A stretch of DNA of 32,622 nucleotides from an uncultured Nitrospira sp. (GCA_902500805.1 CABVSA010000040.1:1-32622); one strand, 5' to 3'; counted from the first letter of the stretch, positions 1-7,753 are shown. Translations and numbers: made by a program. Notes: generated by a model from the letters alone, not told the origin.

Positions 1-1148
1 TGGAGCAAGACCGCAAGGCCATTACCAAGGTTCCCGGCGTTGTCACGCTCGACGGAGAAGGCCCGCCGGCACAATTTATCGAGAATCTCGACAACGTCCG
101 TCCGGCGCGCGACTTGTTGCGAAACCGGCACAAATACTTCATCGGTGTACTGGATCCCTGCGCCTCCGTGGAGTTCGCGCGAGGCTGTCCCTGGGATTGT
201 TCCTTCTGCAGCGCCTGGACGTTCTATGGCCGCAGCTATCGCATGGTCAGTCCGGAGAAAGCGGTCGAGGAATTGGAGCAGGTGCAAGAGCCAGGCATCT
301 TCCTGGTCGACGATGTTGCCTTCATTCAAGGCAAGCAGGGCATGGAGATCGGCGAAGCGGTCGCGCGGCGCGGCATCAAGAAACAGTACTACATGGAGAC
401 GCGGGGTGACGTGCTCCTGCGTAATAAGGAAGTCTTCCAATTCTGGAAAACGCTTGGACTGCAGTACATGTTCTTGGGTGTTGAGGCGATCGATGCCGAA
501 GGCCTTAAGATGCACCGGAAACGTATTTCATTGGGGCGGAACTTCGAGGCGCTTGAATTCGCCCGCTCCCTTGGCATTACCGTGGCCATCAATTTGATCG
601 CAGACCCTGACTGGGATCGGGAACGGTTCGAAGTTGTGCGGCAATGGTGCCTAGACATTCCGGAGATTGTAAATATCAGCGTCAATACCCCCTATCCCGG
701 TACGGAGAGCTGGGTGACGGAATCGCGCAAGATGCACACGCGTGATTATCGCCTGTTCGACATTCAGCATGCCGTGATGCCGACCAAGATGCCGCTCCAT
801 GAGTTTTATGCGGAGCTGGTCAAGACACAACAGGTCTTGAACAAGAAGCACCTGGGTTGGGCAGCGCTCAAGGGGACGGCGAAGATCGCGGCGGGTCATC
901 TGATGCGGGGACAGACGAACTTCATCAAGATGCTGTGGAAGTTCAACAGTGTCTACAATCCCGAGCTGCAAATGGCCGATCACCGCAGGCCGGTCGTCTA
1001 CGAAATGTCGCCACCGCCTGAGAAGAAAGACAAGGTCGACGCGAAACAGCTGTACATCCTGCCAGCCAAAGGTCGCCAGGGCCGGAACATCGACGACGCA
1101 ACGGAAACCTTCGTGGACGAGACTCGCATGGGTACCACGGCGGTCTGA
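1..1148 (+). CDS. hpnR: Hopanoid C-3 methylase HpnR, B12-binding radical SAM protein (5' end outside window)
   Basis: The reading frame is open from base 3 to the stop at 1146-1148, giving 381 visible residues; the start lies upstream of the window. The radical SAM cluster motif is the CxxxCxxC in GCPWDCSFCSAWTFYGRSYR, at about visible residues 62-69, where the three cysteines hold a [4Fe-4S] cluster that cleaves S-adenosylmethionine. HpnR proteins are around 500 residues, so the missing part should be the N-terminal cobalamin-binding domain. In the known family the enzyme methylates C-3 of the hopanoid A ring, using methylcobalamin, in the inner membrane. The assignment comes from overall resemblance to HpnR around the cluster motif; another B12-radical SAM methylase is the main alternative. 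No hopanoid genes follow it here. Confidence 0.75.
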   Translation, partial: EQDRKAITKVPGVVTLDGEGPPAQFIENLDNVRPARDLLRNRHKYFIGVLDPCASVEFARGCPWDCSFCSAWTFYGRSYRMVSPEKAVEELEQVQEPGIFLVDDVAFIQGKQGMEIGEAVARRGIKKQYYMETRGDVLLRNKEVFQFWKTLGLQYMFLGVEAIDAEGLKMHRKRISLGRNFEALEFARSLGITVAINLIADPDWDRERFEVVRQWCLDIPEIVNISVNTPYPGTESWVTESRKMHTRDYRLFDIQHAVMPTKMPLHEFYAELVKTQQVLNKKHLGWAALKGTAKIAAGHLMRGQTNFIKMLWKFNSVYNPELQMADHRRPVVYEMSPPPEKKDKVDAKQLYILPAKGRQGRNIDDATETFVDETRMGTTAV

Positions 1149-1243
1149 TCGCTGCTGGGGGAAAGTGACGGGGACCGAAGGTAAGGGACCGAACACGGTT
1201 CCCGTTCTCCAGAAAGCGTTCTCGTGACTCTGGATGTGATCTA

Positions 1244-3415
1244 TCAAGGCGGAGATGATGTTGCACCCGGCTCATCCGCCAGTCGCAAGGTCAACTCTGT
1301 CACTTCTTGACAGGTCTGGATCCCAAGGCTGCAGTTGACGCGGAGGGTCTTCTTGGCAATGACGTTGGGGGCGCCTCCTGGCGTCCAGCCCCCAATCTCG
1401 TAGCCCTGCTTACCCTGAGTCCATTTGAATGTTCTGAAGCGGGTGACGTTGAAGGCCGAGCTCCATCCCCCTCCTTCTGTCATACCGTGGGCCTCACCGC
1501 CCTGTACCCCTTGTGCAGCAAACAGCTCCTTTAATTTGGCCGGCGTATTCCCGCTCGAACAGTGGGTCTCCGCCACTTCACCGGATCGGCCTGGAAGGAT
1601 CGTCAAGTTCACGGAAAATGGATCAGGATCACTGCTGATCGAGCCTCCGTTCACATGAAAGGTGGTCGTGCCAGTACCTTGAATGCGGATTTCGCAGGAG
1701 GCCAGCTGAGTCAATGTGCGAGTGGCGTACTGCATCACGCCTTCCCCAACCCATTGGCCATCGTCCCTGCGCTGGAGCGGGACGGTTGCCTGGACGTGGG
1801 CATCAAACCCATTCGAACTCATAAACAGACCGAATGGTGGATTCGGAAGATTTAACGGTTCCTGAACGATGTGCGATTTGAATTCAAGGACATAGGCAGA
1901 AGGGGCCACTTCCCATTCCTCAGGCCCAGCTCGTCCTGCGCGTGATGAACTGTTAAAAACTCGGAATCCAGGAACCGCAGATTTTGACCACCTGCTATTC
2001 GGCGCAGTAAAGGTAAAGACAGCGGGAGACTGGGGGGCCGTTTTTTCATCCTGTGGGGTCACCCTTCCATCCTTCAATTCCTGCAGCTCGAACAATCTTC
2101 CCTCGGTCGCTTGGTCTCCCGCTACAGTCCGTAGCTGCACATTCACCTTCGTCGATGCCCCTGGAGAGAGGGTGACCGTCTTCGTTGCCGGCTTGAAGTG
2201 GATCTTGACGCAGGCGTCGGCTTTGTGTTCAGGCTTTCGCCATTTCAGTTCCGCGTTGTAATAGTTCCAGGAGGCCATCCGTCCCAGACGCTTTGCCGCT
2301 TCTGCCACTCGTGTGTTGCAGCCGGAACACACGACTGGCATATCCCGTTTCTTGACCGCATGGCCAGAGGATTGCCTCACGATCTGACCGGTCTCGCTAT
2401 CCAGGTCCGCCGCTGTGATTTCCAGTTTGATCTCTTGGACCAGTCCTTCTACATCGGTTTGTGCCTCTGTTTTAGCCTGATCATGAGCAAAGATGCCGGC
2501 GCGGCTGTTCGTCTCTGGGGTGGCAAGAGAGTAGCCCAGCTCTTCGTAGATGACCGCATTGCCCGGGACGATACCTGATGCGGAAGGGCATCGATTAACC
2601 ACCGCGCGGTTCTTTTTCATAATTTTGGTCTCAATGGTCGTCTTATCGCCTATGACCACCTTGGTCGTCGTTGTGATAGCTTCGCCATCCAAGCTTATGT
2701 GATCTTTATCGGCCTCGTATCTCCCCATCGACTTTATTCCCAGGTTGAAGCCTTCGCCCTCAAAGGCACTGTCTGGAATAGTGACGATCTTCCATGCACC
2801 ACAACAGTCGGGTTCAAGGCCCACCGTCGTTCCTCGAGGAAGCATCTCCACACCGACGAGGTCCATCCAAGGCACCTGCGCTTTTCTCACACCTCGAGAA
2901 TTTACTCGATAGAGCGAAAAGGGTGCTGACCCTCTGCTTTTTCTGAGCATAGGTTGTGCAGCCGGAAGTTTGTGTTCATCCTGTAACACCTGTTGAAGCT
3001 GTGCATATTGCTTGTCGAATACCTGATGGATCATAGCCTTGCGAGGACCGAAGGATTCCATGAATGTTGAACGCAGTTCCGGTGGGGCCTGCTCTCCTCT
3101 CATCATAGCTTCAAGAATAGCGTGAAGCTGCGCATTGGCATCCGACGACTCTATCCGCTCCAGGATGGCTCGAGTCCGGTCGGCGGTTTCGAGAGCCTCA
3201 CGCAACGCTGCTGGATCCATTGGAGTCGGTGGTGGAGTTGTCTGTAGAATCGGTTTCGCTGGTCGCGGTACGGACAGCGTGGGGGTAGGACTCCCCGAGG
3301 GATAGGCCTGCTTCGGATCGTATTCCGGCGGATTCGACGACGGCAGATGTTTGTCGCCGCCGCAACTGGCTATAAGGATCGTGGCAAGGAGCAACAGAAG
3401 AGGGCTGACTGGCAT
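1244..3415 (-). CDS. Large predicted lipoprotein of unknown function
   Basis: The 723-residue product starts with a hydrophobic stretch ending in a lipobox (LIASCGG), so it should be cleaved and lipidated at Cys18 and sit in the periplasm or outer membrane. A proline/serine-rich linker (residues about 25-70) follows, then a helical segment (about 70-150) and a mostly beta-type remainder rich in Thr, Val and Ser. A CSGC pair lies near the middle, and several other cysteines could form disulfides. I recognise no named domain. The gene runs opposite to its neighbours: it is convergent with hpnR and divergent from the TraT-like pair, with about 170 bases between the divergent starts. The start is supported by the signal peptide position. 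Confidence 0.6.
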   Translation of the reverse strand: MPVSPLLLLLATILIASCGGDKHLPSSNPPEYDPKQAYPSGSPTPTLSVPRPAKPILQTTPPPTPMDPAALREALETADRTRAILERIESSDANAQLHAILEAMMRGEQAPPELRSTFMESFGPRKAMIHQVFDKQYAQLQQVLQDEHKLPAAQPMLRKSRGSAPFSLYRVNSRGVRKAQVPWMDLVGVEMLPRGTTVGLEPDCCGAWKIVTIPDSAFEGEGFNLGIKSMGRYEADKDHISLDGEAITTTTKVVIGDKTTIETKIMKKNRAVVNRCPSASGIVPGNAVIYEELGYSLATPETNSRAGIFAHDQAKTEAQTDVEGLVQEIKLEITAADLDSETGQIVRQSSGHAVKKRDMPVVCSGCNTRVAEAAKRLGRMASWNYYNAELKWRKPEHKADACVKIHFKPATKTVTLSPGASTKVNVQLRTVAGDQATEGRLFELQELKDGRVTPQDEKTAPQSPAVFTFTAPNSRWSKSAVPGFRVFNSSSRAGRAGPEEWEVAPSAYVLEFKSHIVQEPLNLPNPPFGLFMSSNGFDAHVQATVPLQRRDDGQWVGEGVMQYATRTLTQLASCEIRIQGTGTTTFHVNGGSISSDPDPFSVNLTILPGRSGEVAETHCSSGNTPAKLKELFAAQGVQGGEAHGMTEGGGWSSAFNVTRFRTFKWTQGKQGYEIGGWTPGGAPNVIAKKTLRVNCSLGIQTCQEVTELTLRLADEPGATSSPP

Positions 3416-3533
3416 TTGCGGTCTCCCGGTGAGGGACCACCAACGACTGGAATGGCCGTCATGCTAGCCCACAGAGTGCAATTCTTCAAGGCTAGTTGTG
3501 GCGAAAACCTTCTATTTCTACGCCTGCCGGGCG

Positions 3534-3562
3534 TTGCTATTCAAATTGACTCTGCGTACAAT
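3534..3562 (+). promoter_or_regulatory. Sigma-70-type promoter of the first TraT-like gene
   Basis: TTGCTA at 3534-3539 and TACAAT at 3557-3562 are separated by exactly 17 bases. The expected transcript starts near 3569, about 20 bases before the ATG at 3589, leaving room for the ribosome site GCGAGG. Position and spacing both fit. Confidence 0.55.
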
Positions 3563-3588
3563 CCAGCCGCATTCACCGCGAGGTGTCC

Positions 3589-4287
3589 ATGCGATACTTG
3601 GTACTGTCACTCCTGATCGCCATTCCGCTCAGCGCTCACGCCGGTAACGTCAAAGACACGGATCTCATTTCCAGTAACAACTTCTTTCTGCCGCCGAGCA
3701 CAGAGAAAACGGTCTTCATCCAGGCTCGGAATTCCTCTGATAACCAAGAGGTCTCGTTTCACGATCTGAGTGCCCGGATAAGCGCAAAGGGGTATCAAGT
3801 CGTCAACGATCCGGATCGCGCGCATTACGTCGTCTTGGCGAATATTGTGTATTGCAATATCACCAAACCCGAGATGCCCGTCGAAGCGATGGTCGCGACC
3901 GGGTATGGATCGGCCTTCAACACGACGCTGGGGGCCATGCAAGGCCTGACCAGTATGGCCAGTATGGCAGGGCCCTATGGCGCGATAGGCGGTGCTGCTG
4001 CCTCGGCGGGGCTGAGCGCAATCCAGGGCATCGGTGATCTGTTCAGTTCGTCCTCATCGGCTCCTAAGATGCCGGACGACGTGAACTATGCCTGCGTGGC
4101 GGATGTCCAAATCTCCGAACAGACAACCGGGCAGCTGCCCAGCGGGATGAAGACGGGTTCGGGACAGGAGGCCGGTGTCTATCAGACCAGGCTGGCTGCC
4201 GATGTGCACCAAAAGAAATTAGATGAGGCTGAAGCAACGCCGTTGCTGCAGCAGAAACTGAGCGCCGCCGTGGCAGGAAACTTTTAA
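3589..4287 (+). CDS. TraT-like outer-membrane complement-resistance family protein (copy 1)
   Basis: The 232-residue product has a cleavable signal peptide ending in SAHA, with no lipobox cysteine. Two segments match TraT of F-type plasmids: LPPSTEKTVFIQARNSSDN followed by AKGYQVVNDPDRAHYVVLAN (TraT: EPASERTVFLQIKNTSDK and [20 protein letters not shown]), and VNYACVADVQISEQT (TraT: VNYTMITDVQIAERT). A Gly/Ala/Ser-rich central stretch corresponds to the hydrophobic middle of TraT. TraT is an outer-membrane lipoprotein that blocks unwanted mating and complement attack; in a free-living chromosome the role is unknown. I chose ATG 3589 because GCGAGG lies six bases before it; GTG 3583 is also in frame. 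It is followed directly by a paralogue. Confidence 0.72.
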   Translation: MRYLVLSLLIAIPLSAHAGNVKDTDLISSNNFFLPPSTEKTVFIQARNSSDNQEVSFHDLSARISAKGYQVVNDPDRAHYVVLANIVYCNITKPEMPVEAMVATGYGSAFNTTLGAMQGLTSMASMAGPYGAIGGAAASAGLSAIQGIGDLFSSSSSAPKMPDDVNYACVADVQISEQTTGQLPSGMKTGSGQEAGVYQTRLAADVHQKKLDEAEATPLLQQKLSAAVAGNF

Positions 4288-4291
4288 TAGG

Positions 4292-4388
4292 GTGAAGCGT
4301 CGATCGTGAAGCGTATCTCGGTGGATGAGACATCATATGAAGGGCTAGCGACCAAGCGTTTCACGCTTCACGCCTCACGTTTCACGAG
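4292..4388. repeat. Intergenic inverted repeat between the TraT-like genes
   Basis: GTGAAGCGT occurs at 4292-4300 and again at 4306-4314. Its reverse complement ACGCTTCAC lies at 4363-4371, inside a run of related words (TTTCACG, CCTCACG, TTTCACG) at 4358-4386. The two sides can fold on each other. This looks like the TTCACG-type dispersed repeat of Nitrospira-like genomes, which is recalled family knowledge and was not checked here. The right side is translated as part of the next gene. Confidence 0.55.
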
Positions 4389-5091
4389 GCCGCTCTTATT
4401 GTTTTTCATATGCGGCCTGGTCACCGGTTGTTCCAACGTGATCCGTTCCGGCCTCATGAACAGCAACACGATCTTCCTCGATCCCAATACCACCAGAACG
4501 GTCTATACCCAACTTCGAAACACGTCTGAAAACCAGTTGGTGACGTTGAACGAGGTGAGCAACAAGCTGACGGCAAAGGGGTATCAACTGGTCAACGATC
4601 CGGAACAGGCGAATTACTGGATCCAGGCCAAGGTCATCTATTGCCACAAGGCAGCCGATGCGGTGACGCCGGAAGCCGTGGCTAAAGCCGGCCCCGGCGC
4701 AGGCATCAGCAGTGGTGGGACTGTAATGGCCTCGGCTGCTGATCCCATGGCAGGTGGAATGGCGGGGATGCCTGACATGGGCGCTATGATGCGGCAAGCC
4801 ATGGCGATGAGCGGTGGGGGAGGAGGATTCGGGGGCATGGCCGGATTTCCTGGCATGCAGCCACCACCCAAGGAAGACGGGATGACCTATCTCTGCGTGG
4901 CCGACGTCCAAATCACCGACCGAAAGCTCGGCAAATTGATTGGTCGACCGACCGGCGGTCAAGCGTCGGGAGGCGAAAAAGTGCAACTGATGCGAATGGT
5001 CGGTCATGTACGCCAAAAAAGTTTGGACATTCCCGAAGCCACCCCAATCGTCCAAGAGAAAATCGCCACCGGGATTGCAGGGTTGTTTTAG
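4306..5091 (+). CDS. TraT-like lipoprotein (copy 2) with repeat-derived N-terminus
   Basis: Residues after about 52 repeat the TraT pattern of the preceding gene: LDPNTTRTVYTQLRNTSEN, KGYQLVNDPEQANYWIQAKV and YLCVADVQITDRK. The middle is a Gly/Met/Pro-rich stretch. Unlike copy 1 it has a lipobox (LVTGC; Cys42 if GTG 4306 is used), so it should be a lipidated outer-membrane protein. The 30 residues before the hydrophobic core are encoded by the inverted repeat and are unusually long for a lipoprotein signal. No ATG lies between the repeat and the core; possible starts are GTG 4306, GTG 4321 or TTG 4399, none with a good ribosome site. Copies 1 and 2 probably arose by tandem duplication and may be co-transcribed. 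Confidence 0.7.
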   Translation: MKRISVDETSYEGLATKRFTLHASRFTRPLLLFFICGLVTGCSNVIRSGLMNSNTIFLDPNTTRTVYTQLRNTSENQLVTLNEVSNKLTAKGYQLVNDPEQANYWIQAKVIYCHKAADAVTPEAVAKAGPGAGISSGGTVMASAADPMAGGMAGMPDMGAMMRQAMAMSGGGGGFGGMAGFPGMQPPPKEDGMTYLCVADVQITDRKLGKLIGRPTGGQASGGEKVQLMRMVGHVRQKSLDIPEATPIVQEKIATGIAGLF

Positions 5092-5130
5092 CTCCGTTCC
5101 GCATAAAGACCCGTTCGCAGACTCAACTCA

Positions 5131-5157
5131 TTGAACGGCAAGGGTATGGCGTATTAT
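5131..5157 (+). promoter_or_regulatory. Possible promoter of the monooxygenase-fold gene
   Basis: TTGAAC at 5131-5136 and TATTAT at 5152-5157 are 15 bases apart, which is short of the ideal 17. The transcript would start about 80 bases before the ATG at 5242. Only the -10 box is convincing. Confidence 0.3.
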
Positions 5158-5241
5158 TCCTGAACCGTAGTGGTGTGTCTTACAGACAGGAACTGGCCAA
5201 TCTGGTTGTAATTGCGGATCGGCCTAACAAGGAGATCACCC

Positions 5242-5613
5242 ATGTTGCAACTCAAGCCACTTGATCCGGTTGTTCCAATCTTTCAACAGATTCAAGCAGA
5301 GCAATCGCCTGTGATTCTCGTCAACCTCTTCACGGTCGCGGAAGGAGACATCCCTGCATTGCTCAAGGCCTGGGAAGCCGATGCAAACTGGATGAAGAAG
5401 CAGCCGGGATATATCTCGACCCAGCTACACCGCGGAATCGCCGGCAGCACGGTGTTCCTGAACTACGCGATATGGGAGTCCGTCGCCCACTTCCGAGCTG
5501 CGTTCAACCATCCCGACTTTAAGAGCGCCTTGGCGCACTACCCCTCGTCTGCTGTGGCGTCTCCGCACCTCTTCGAGCGTCTCACCGTGCCGAACTTGTG
5601 TGTCGGCCCGTAA
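5242..5613 (+). CDS. Antibiotic biosynthesis monooxygenase (ABM) fold protein
   Basis: The product is 123 residues. VILVNLFTVAEGDIPALLKA followed by WMKKQPGYISTQLHRG and FLNYAIWESVAHFRAAF is the usual ABM dimeric alpha-beta barrel pattern: a first strand with a V-N-x-F core, a W-x-x-x-Q-PG-Y turn, and a second half ending in W-x-S-x-x-F-R. Family members include small quinol monooxygenases and haem-degrading enzymes, so the substrate cannot be told. ATG 5242 is preceded by AAGGAGA at the right distance, which makes it a better start than the upstream in-frame codon at 5212. The gene lies 83 bases before the deiminase gene and may share a transcript with it. Confidence 0.7.
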   Translation: MLQLKPLDPVVPIFQQIQAEQSPVILVNLFTVAEGDIPALLKAWEADANWMKKQPGYISTQLHRGIAGSTVFLNYAIWESVAHFRAAFNHPDFKSALAHYPSSAVASPHLFERLTVPNLCVGP

Positions 5614-5696
5614 AGCAACTGGCCTAAGAACCGGCAGTAACAATCGCTTCCACCAGCCACTCAGGCCAGGCGTCAGTCTTCGAGGAGAGCCACTCC

Positions 5697-6800
5697 ATGC
5701 CCACTCGGCGCACCCTCATTCACTCACTTGGTCTTCTCACCGCAGCCGCTCTGTTTGGTGGCGCAAAGAAAGCCTTCGCAATGGCGGACAAAGAAAACGT
5801 TTGGTTCATGCCTGATGAAGGTCAGCCCCACCAGCGCACATGGATGGCCTTTGGAGCCAGTGCAAAGATATGGGGCAAGAAGCTCTTGCCGGAAATTCAG
5901 CGCAACTTGGCAACAATCGCCTTGACCATCGCTCAGCACGAACCGGTTTCAATGTTGGTTCGTCCCGAGGACTTGCCACTAGCCAAACAACTGATGGGAT
6001 CCAAAGTAGAGCTGATTCTCTGCCTGCTTGATGACTTGTGGATACGCGACACCGGACCGGTGTTTGTCGTAACCGAACACGGTGACAAAGCCGCAGTAGA
6101 CTTCAACTTCAACGGCTGGGGAGAGAAACAGAACGTTGACTACGATATCGATGTCGCCTCGTTCGTCGCTCAACGTGCCGGTGTGCCCCGCATTCAGACC
6201 GACTTGGTACTTGAAGGTGGGGGGATTGAGGTGGACGGACACGGCACCGCGATCATCACCGAGAGTTGTGTGCTCAATAAAAACCGCAATCCTGGTGTGA
6301 GCAAAACACAGTGTGAGCAGGAGCTCAAGCGGCTACTGGGTTTGGAGAAGATCATCTGGTTGCCTGGCATCATGGGAACGGACATCACTGACGGGCACAC
6401 AGACTTTTACGCGCGGTTTGCTAACCCCGCGGTCGTTGTCGCTGGCTATGATCCCGACCCAAAATCCTCTGACCATGCTGTAACCAAGTGGCACCTTGAA
6501 ATTCTTCGAGCATCTACCGATGCCAAGGGCAGAGAGCTGGAAGTGGTTGTGTTTGAAGCCCCCTCAACGGTTCGGAGACAATTTGCAAACGATGATTTTG
6601 CAGCGGGTTACATTAACTTCTACGTATGCAATGGCGCGGTTATCGCACCTGAATTTGGTGACAAGAGAGCCGACTTGGCGGCAAAGCAAACACTTCAGCG
6701 ATTATTTCCGGAACGAAAGGTTGTTCAGCTCAATGTCGATGGCATTGCCGCAGGCGGTGGTGGCATCCACTGCACCACGCAGCAAGAGCCGAAGGTCTAA
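5697..6800 (+). CDS. Exported agmatine deiminase / peptidylarginine deiminase family protein
   Basis: This 367-residue protein belongs to the guanidine-hydrolysing deiminase family, which converts agmatine (or arginine residues) to N-carbamoyl derivatives and ammonia. Visible catalytic features are DDLWIRDTGP (Asp118), VLEGGGIEVD (Glu173), TDGHTD (His234) and the nucleophile in GGGGIHCT (Cys359), so the active site is intact. The N-terminus PTRRTLIHSLGLL followed by a hydrophobic stretch and AFA looks like a Tat signal with cleavage near residue 28; export is unusual, as agmatine deiminases are usually cytosolic. GAGGAG precedes the ATG. Parts of the gene look more AT-rich than its neighbours and the stop codon lies within an attC-like site, so it may have arrived as an integron cassette. 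Confidence 0.8.
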   Translation: MPTRRTLIHSLGLLTAAALFGGAKKAFAMADKENVWFMPDEGQPHQRTWMAFGASAKIWGKKLLPEIQRNLATIALTIAQHEPVSMLVRPEDLPLAKQLMGSKVELILCLLDDLWIRDTGPVFVVTEHGDKAAVDFNFNGWGEKQNVDYDIDVASFVAQRAGVPRIQTDLVLEGGGIEVDGHGTAIITESCVLNKNRNPGVSKTQCEQELKRLLGLEKIIWLPGIMGTDITDGHTDFYARFANPAVVVAGYDPDPKSSDHAVTKWHLEILRASTDAKGRELEVVVFEAPSTVRRQFANDDFAAGYINFYVCNGAVIAPEFGDKRADLAAKQTLQRLFPERKVVQLNVDGIAAGGGGIHCTTQQEPKV

Positions 6801-6851
6801 CAAGGCAATCCAGCGTACGCCTACGGCAGCTGCTGATTTCAAACGTGAAGC
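6795..6851 (+). other. Integron attC-like recombination site (relic)
   Basis: GTCTAAC at 6795-6801 fits the R'' core (RYYYAAC) of attC sites and contains the deiminase stop codon. CAATCCAGC (6807-6815) pairs with GCTGATT (6832-6838) leaving one unpaired C, like the extrahelical base of real attC sites. The right end GTGAAGC (6845-6851) differs by one base from the R' core GTTRRRY. The 57-base length and the position immediately after a gene are as expected. No integrase gene is in the window, and I found no second convincing site on either side. Confidence 0.5.
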
Positions 6852-6894
6852 AGTGCGGCACATAATTACTATCTTTGCAGGAGGCAACGACGTC

Positions 6895-7338
6895 ATGAGC
6901 GTTCAACCCTTCGTTTTGAGACCGGATCAGCGTGAGCCGGCTTTGAATGTAGTCGGAACCGAGGTGACGGTGTTGGCGTCGAACGAAGCGACGCAGAGCT
7001 ACGGGGTTACCTTGCAGCAAGGTGAGGAAGGAGCAGGCCCTCCGCCGCATAGTCACGATTGGGATGAAGCGTTCTACGTCCTGAAAGGGGAGATTCACTT
7101 CCTTTGCGATGGTAAAGACTATGCCTGTAATGTAGGGACGCTCGTGCACGTGCCGCGAGGCACCGTACATGGCTTTCGCTATGGGAATGGCGGTGGTCAG
7201 ATGCTTGAGATTACAGGAGCCGGCGCGCTAGCGATTCAGATGTTCACAGCCGTCGACAAGGAAATTCCTCACGGACCGCCGGATATTCCGAAGCTGCTTG
7301 ATGTGCTCAAGCGTAACGGGGTCACTGTTGCGGTGTGA
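6895..7338 (+). CDS. Cupin domain protein
   Basis: The 147-residue product has the two cupin motifs: GAGPPPHSHDWDEAFYVLKG (motif 1, G-x5-H-x-H-x4-E-x6-G) and GTLVHVPRGTVHGFRYGNGG (motif 2, P-x-G-x2-H). The two histidines and the glutamate of motif 1 plus the motif 2 histidine can bind one metal ion. Single-cupin proteins of this size are dioxygenases, isomerases or sensors, and the substrate cannot be inferred. ATG 6895 is preceded by AGGAGG (6880-6885). The open frame extends upstream to 6496 only because it overlaps the deiminase gene out of frame. It lies immediately downstream of the attC-like site. Confidence 0.75.
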   Translation: MSVQPFVLRPDQREPALNVVGTEVTVLASNEATQSYGVTLQQGEEGAGPPPHSHDWDEAFYVLKGEIHFLCDGKDYACNVGTLVHVPRGTVHGFRYGNGGGQMLEITGAGALAIQMFTAVDKEIPHGPPDIPKLLDVLKRNGVTVAV

Positions 7339-7358
7339 TCAGAGGGCAGGCTCACGAA

Positions 7359-7544
7359 CTAAGGCTTGGGTATTTTTAGATCCTTGCAGATCTAGCTTGC
7401 CAGATGATTGGCGACTTCAGTGTGGCGAGGCACCGCTGAGCGGGTATTCAAAGACTGGTGATGCCACCACGAGTGCTTTGCATCTTCACGTAACAACTCG
7501 CATCCATGCTGTCGTAAATGCCGAAGCAGCTCCTCACGTTTCAT
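7359..7544 (-). pseudogene. hicA: HicA-family mRNA interferase toxin interrupted by an in-frame TAG
   Basis: On the minus strand ATG 7544 opens MKREELLRHLRQHGCELLRE, a typical HicA N-terminus, followed by KHSWWHH and SAVPRHTEVANHLAS. A TAG at 7392-7394 then stops translation after 50 residues. The same frame continues as ICKDLKIPKP and stops at 7359, which is the expected HicA C-terminus (I-C-K-D-L-x-I-P), so full length would be 61. HicA toxins are small double-stranded-RNA-binding-fold ribonucleases that cleave mRNA; the catalytic histidine should be His24 in AKHSWW. The truncated form lacks the last helix, so the toxin is probably inactive or weakened. The ATG overlaps the hicB stop codon (ATGA). 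Confidence 0.75.
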
Positions 7545-7753
7545 ACCGCGATGGAGGCTTCCTCAAAATTTCCACCGGCGGCCCCTAACGCTTCCTGACG
7601 ATTGAGTTCCAGTGCCTCCCGGAGTGTAACGCGGAGCGTTTCTACTAAAGCCTCTCGGCTAGGTTCCTGGCAATTTACACCCGGCACTTCTTCGATCCAA
7701 CCGATCCACCAGCCGGCATCTTGTTTGATCACAGCCGTATAGTTCTGTTGCAT
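7541..7753 (-). CDS. hicB: HicB-family antitoxin
   Basis: The 70-residue product MQQNYTAVIKQDAGWWIGWI followed by EEVPGVNCQEPSREALVETL is a short HicB domain (partial RNase H fold) that binds and masks HicA. It is the first gene of the pair; its TGA overlaps the ATG of hicA, so the two are translationally coupled. Many HicB proteins carry a C-terminal helix-turn-helix or ribbon-helix-helix for autoregulation; none is recognisable here, though an inverted repeat overlies the promoter. A strong GGAGGAGGG sequence precedes the ATG. The frame is intact although the toxin is not. Confidence 0.8.
   Translation of the reverse strand: MQQNYTAVIKQDAGWWIGWIEEVPGVNCQEPSREALVETLRVTLREALELNRQEALGAAGGNFEEASIAV

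Noticed and set aside
5223..5229. GCCTAAC as a second attC core, before the monooxygenase-fold gene (and again near 14830)
   Set aside because: No paired arms or R' core follow within 150 bases, so these are chance matches.
6496..6894. The open frame before the cupin start as an N-terminal extension
   Set aside because: It overlaps the deiminase gene out of frame and then reads through the attC-like site; the ribosome site supports ATG 6895.
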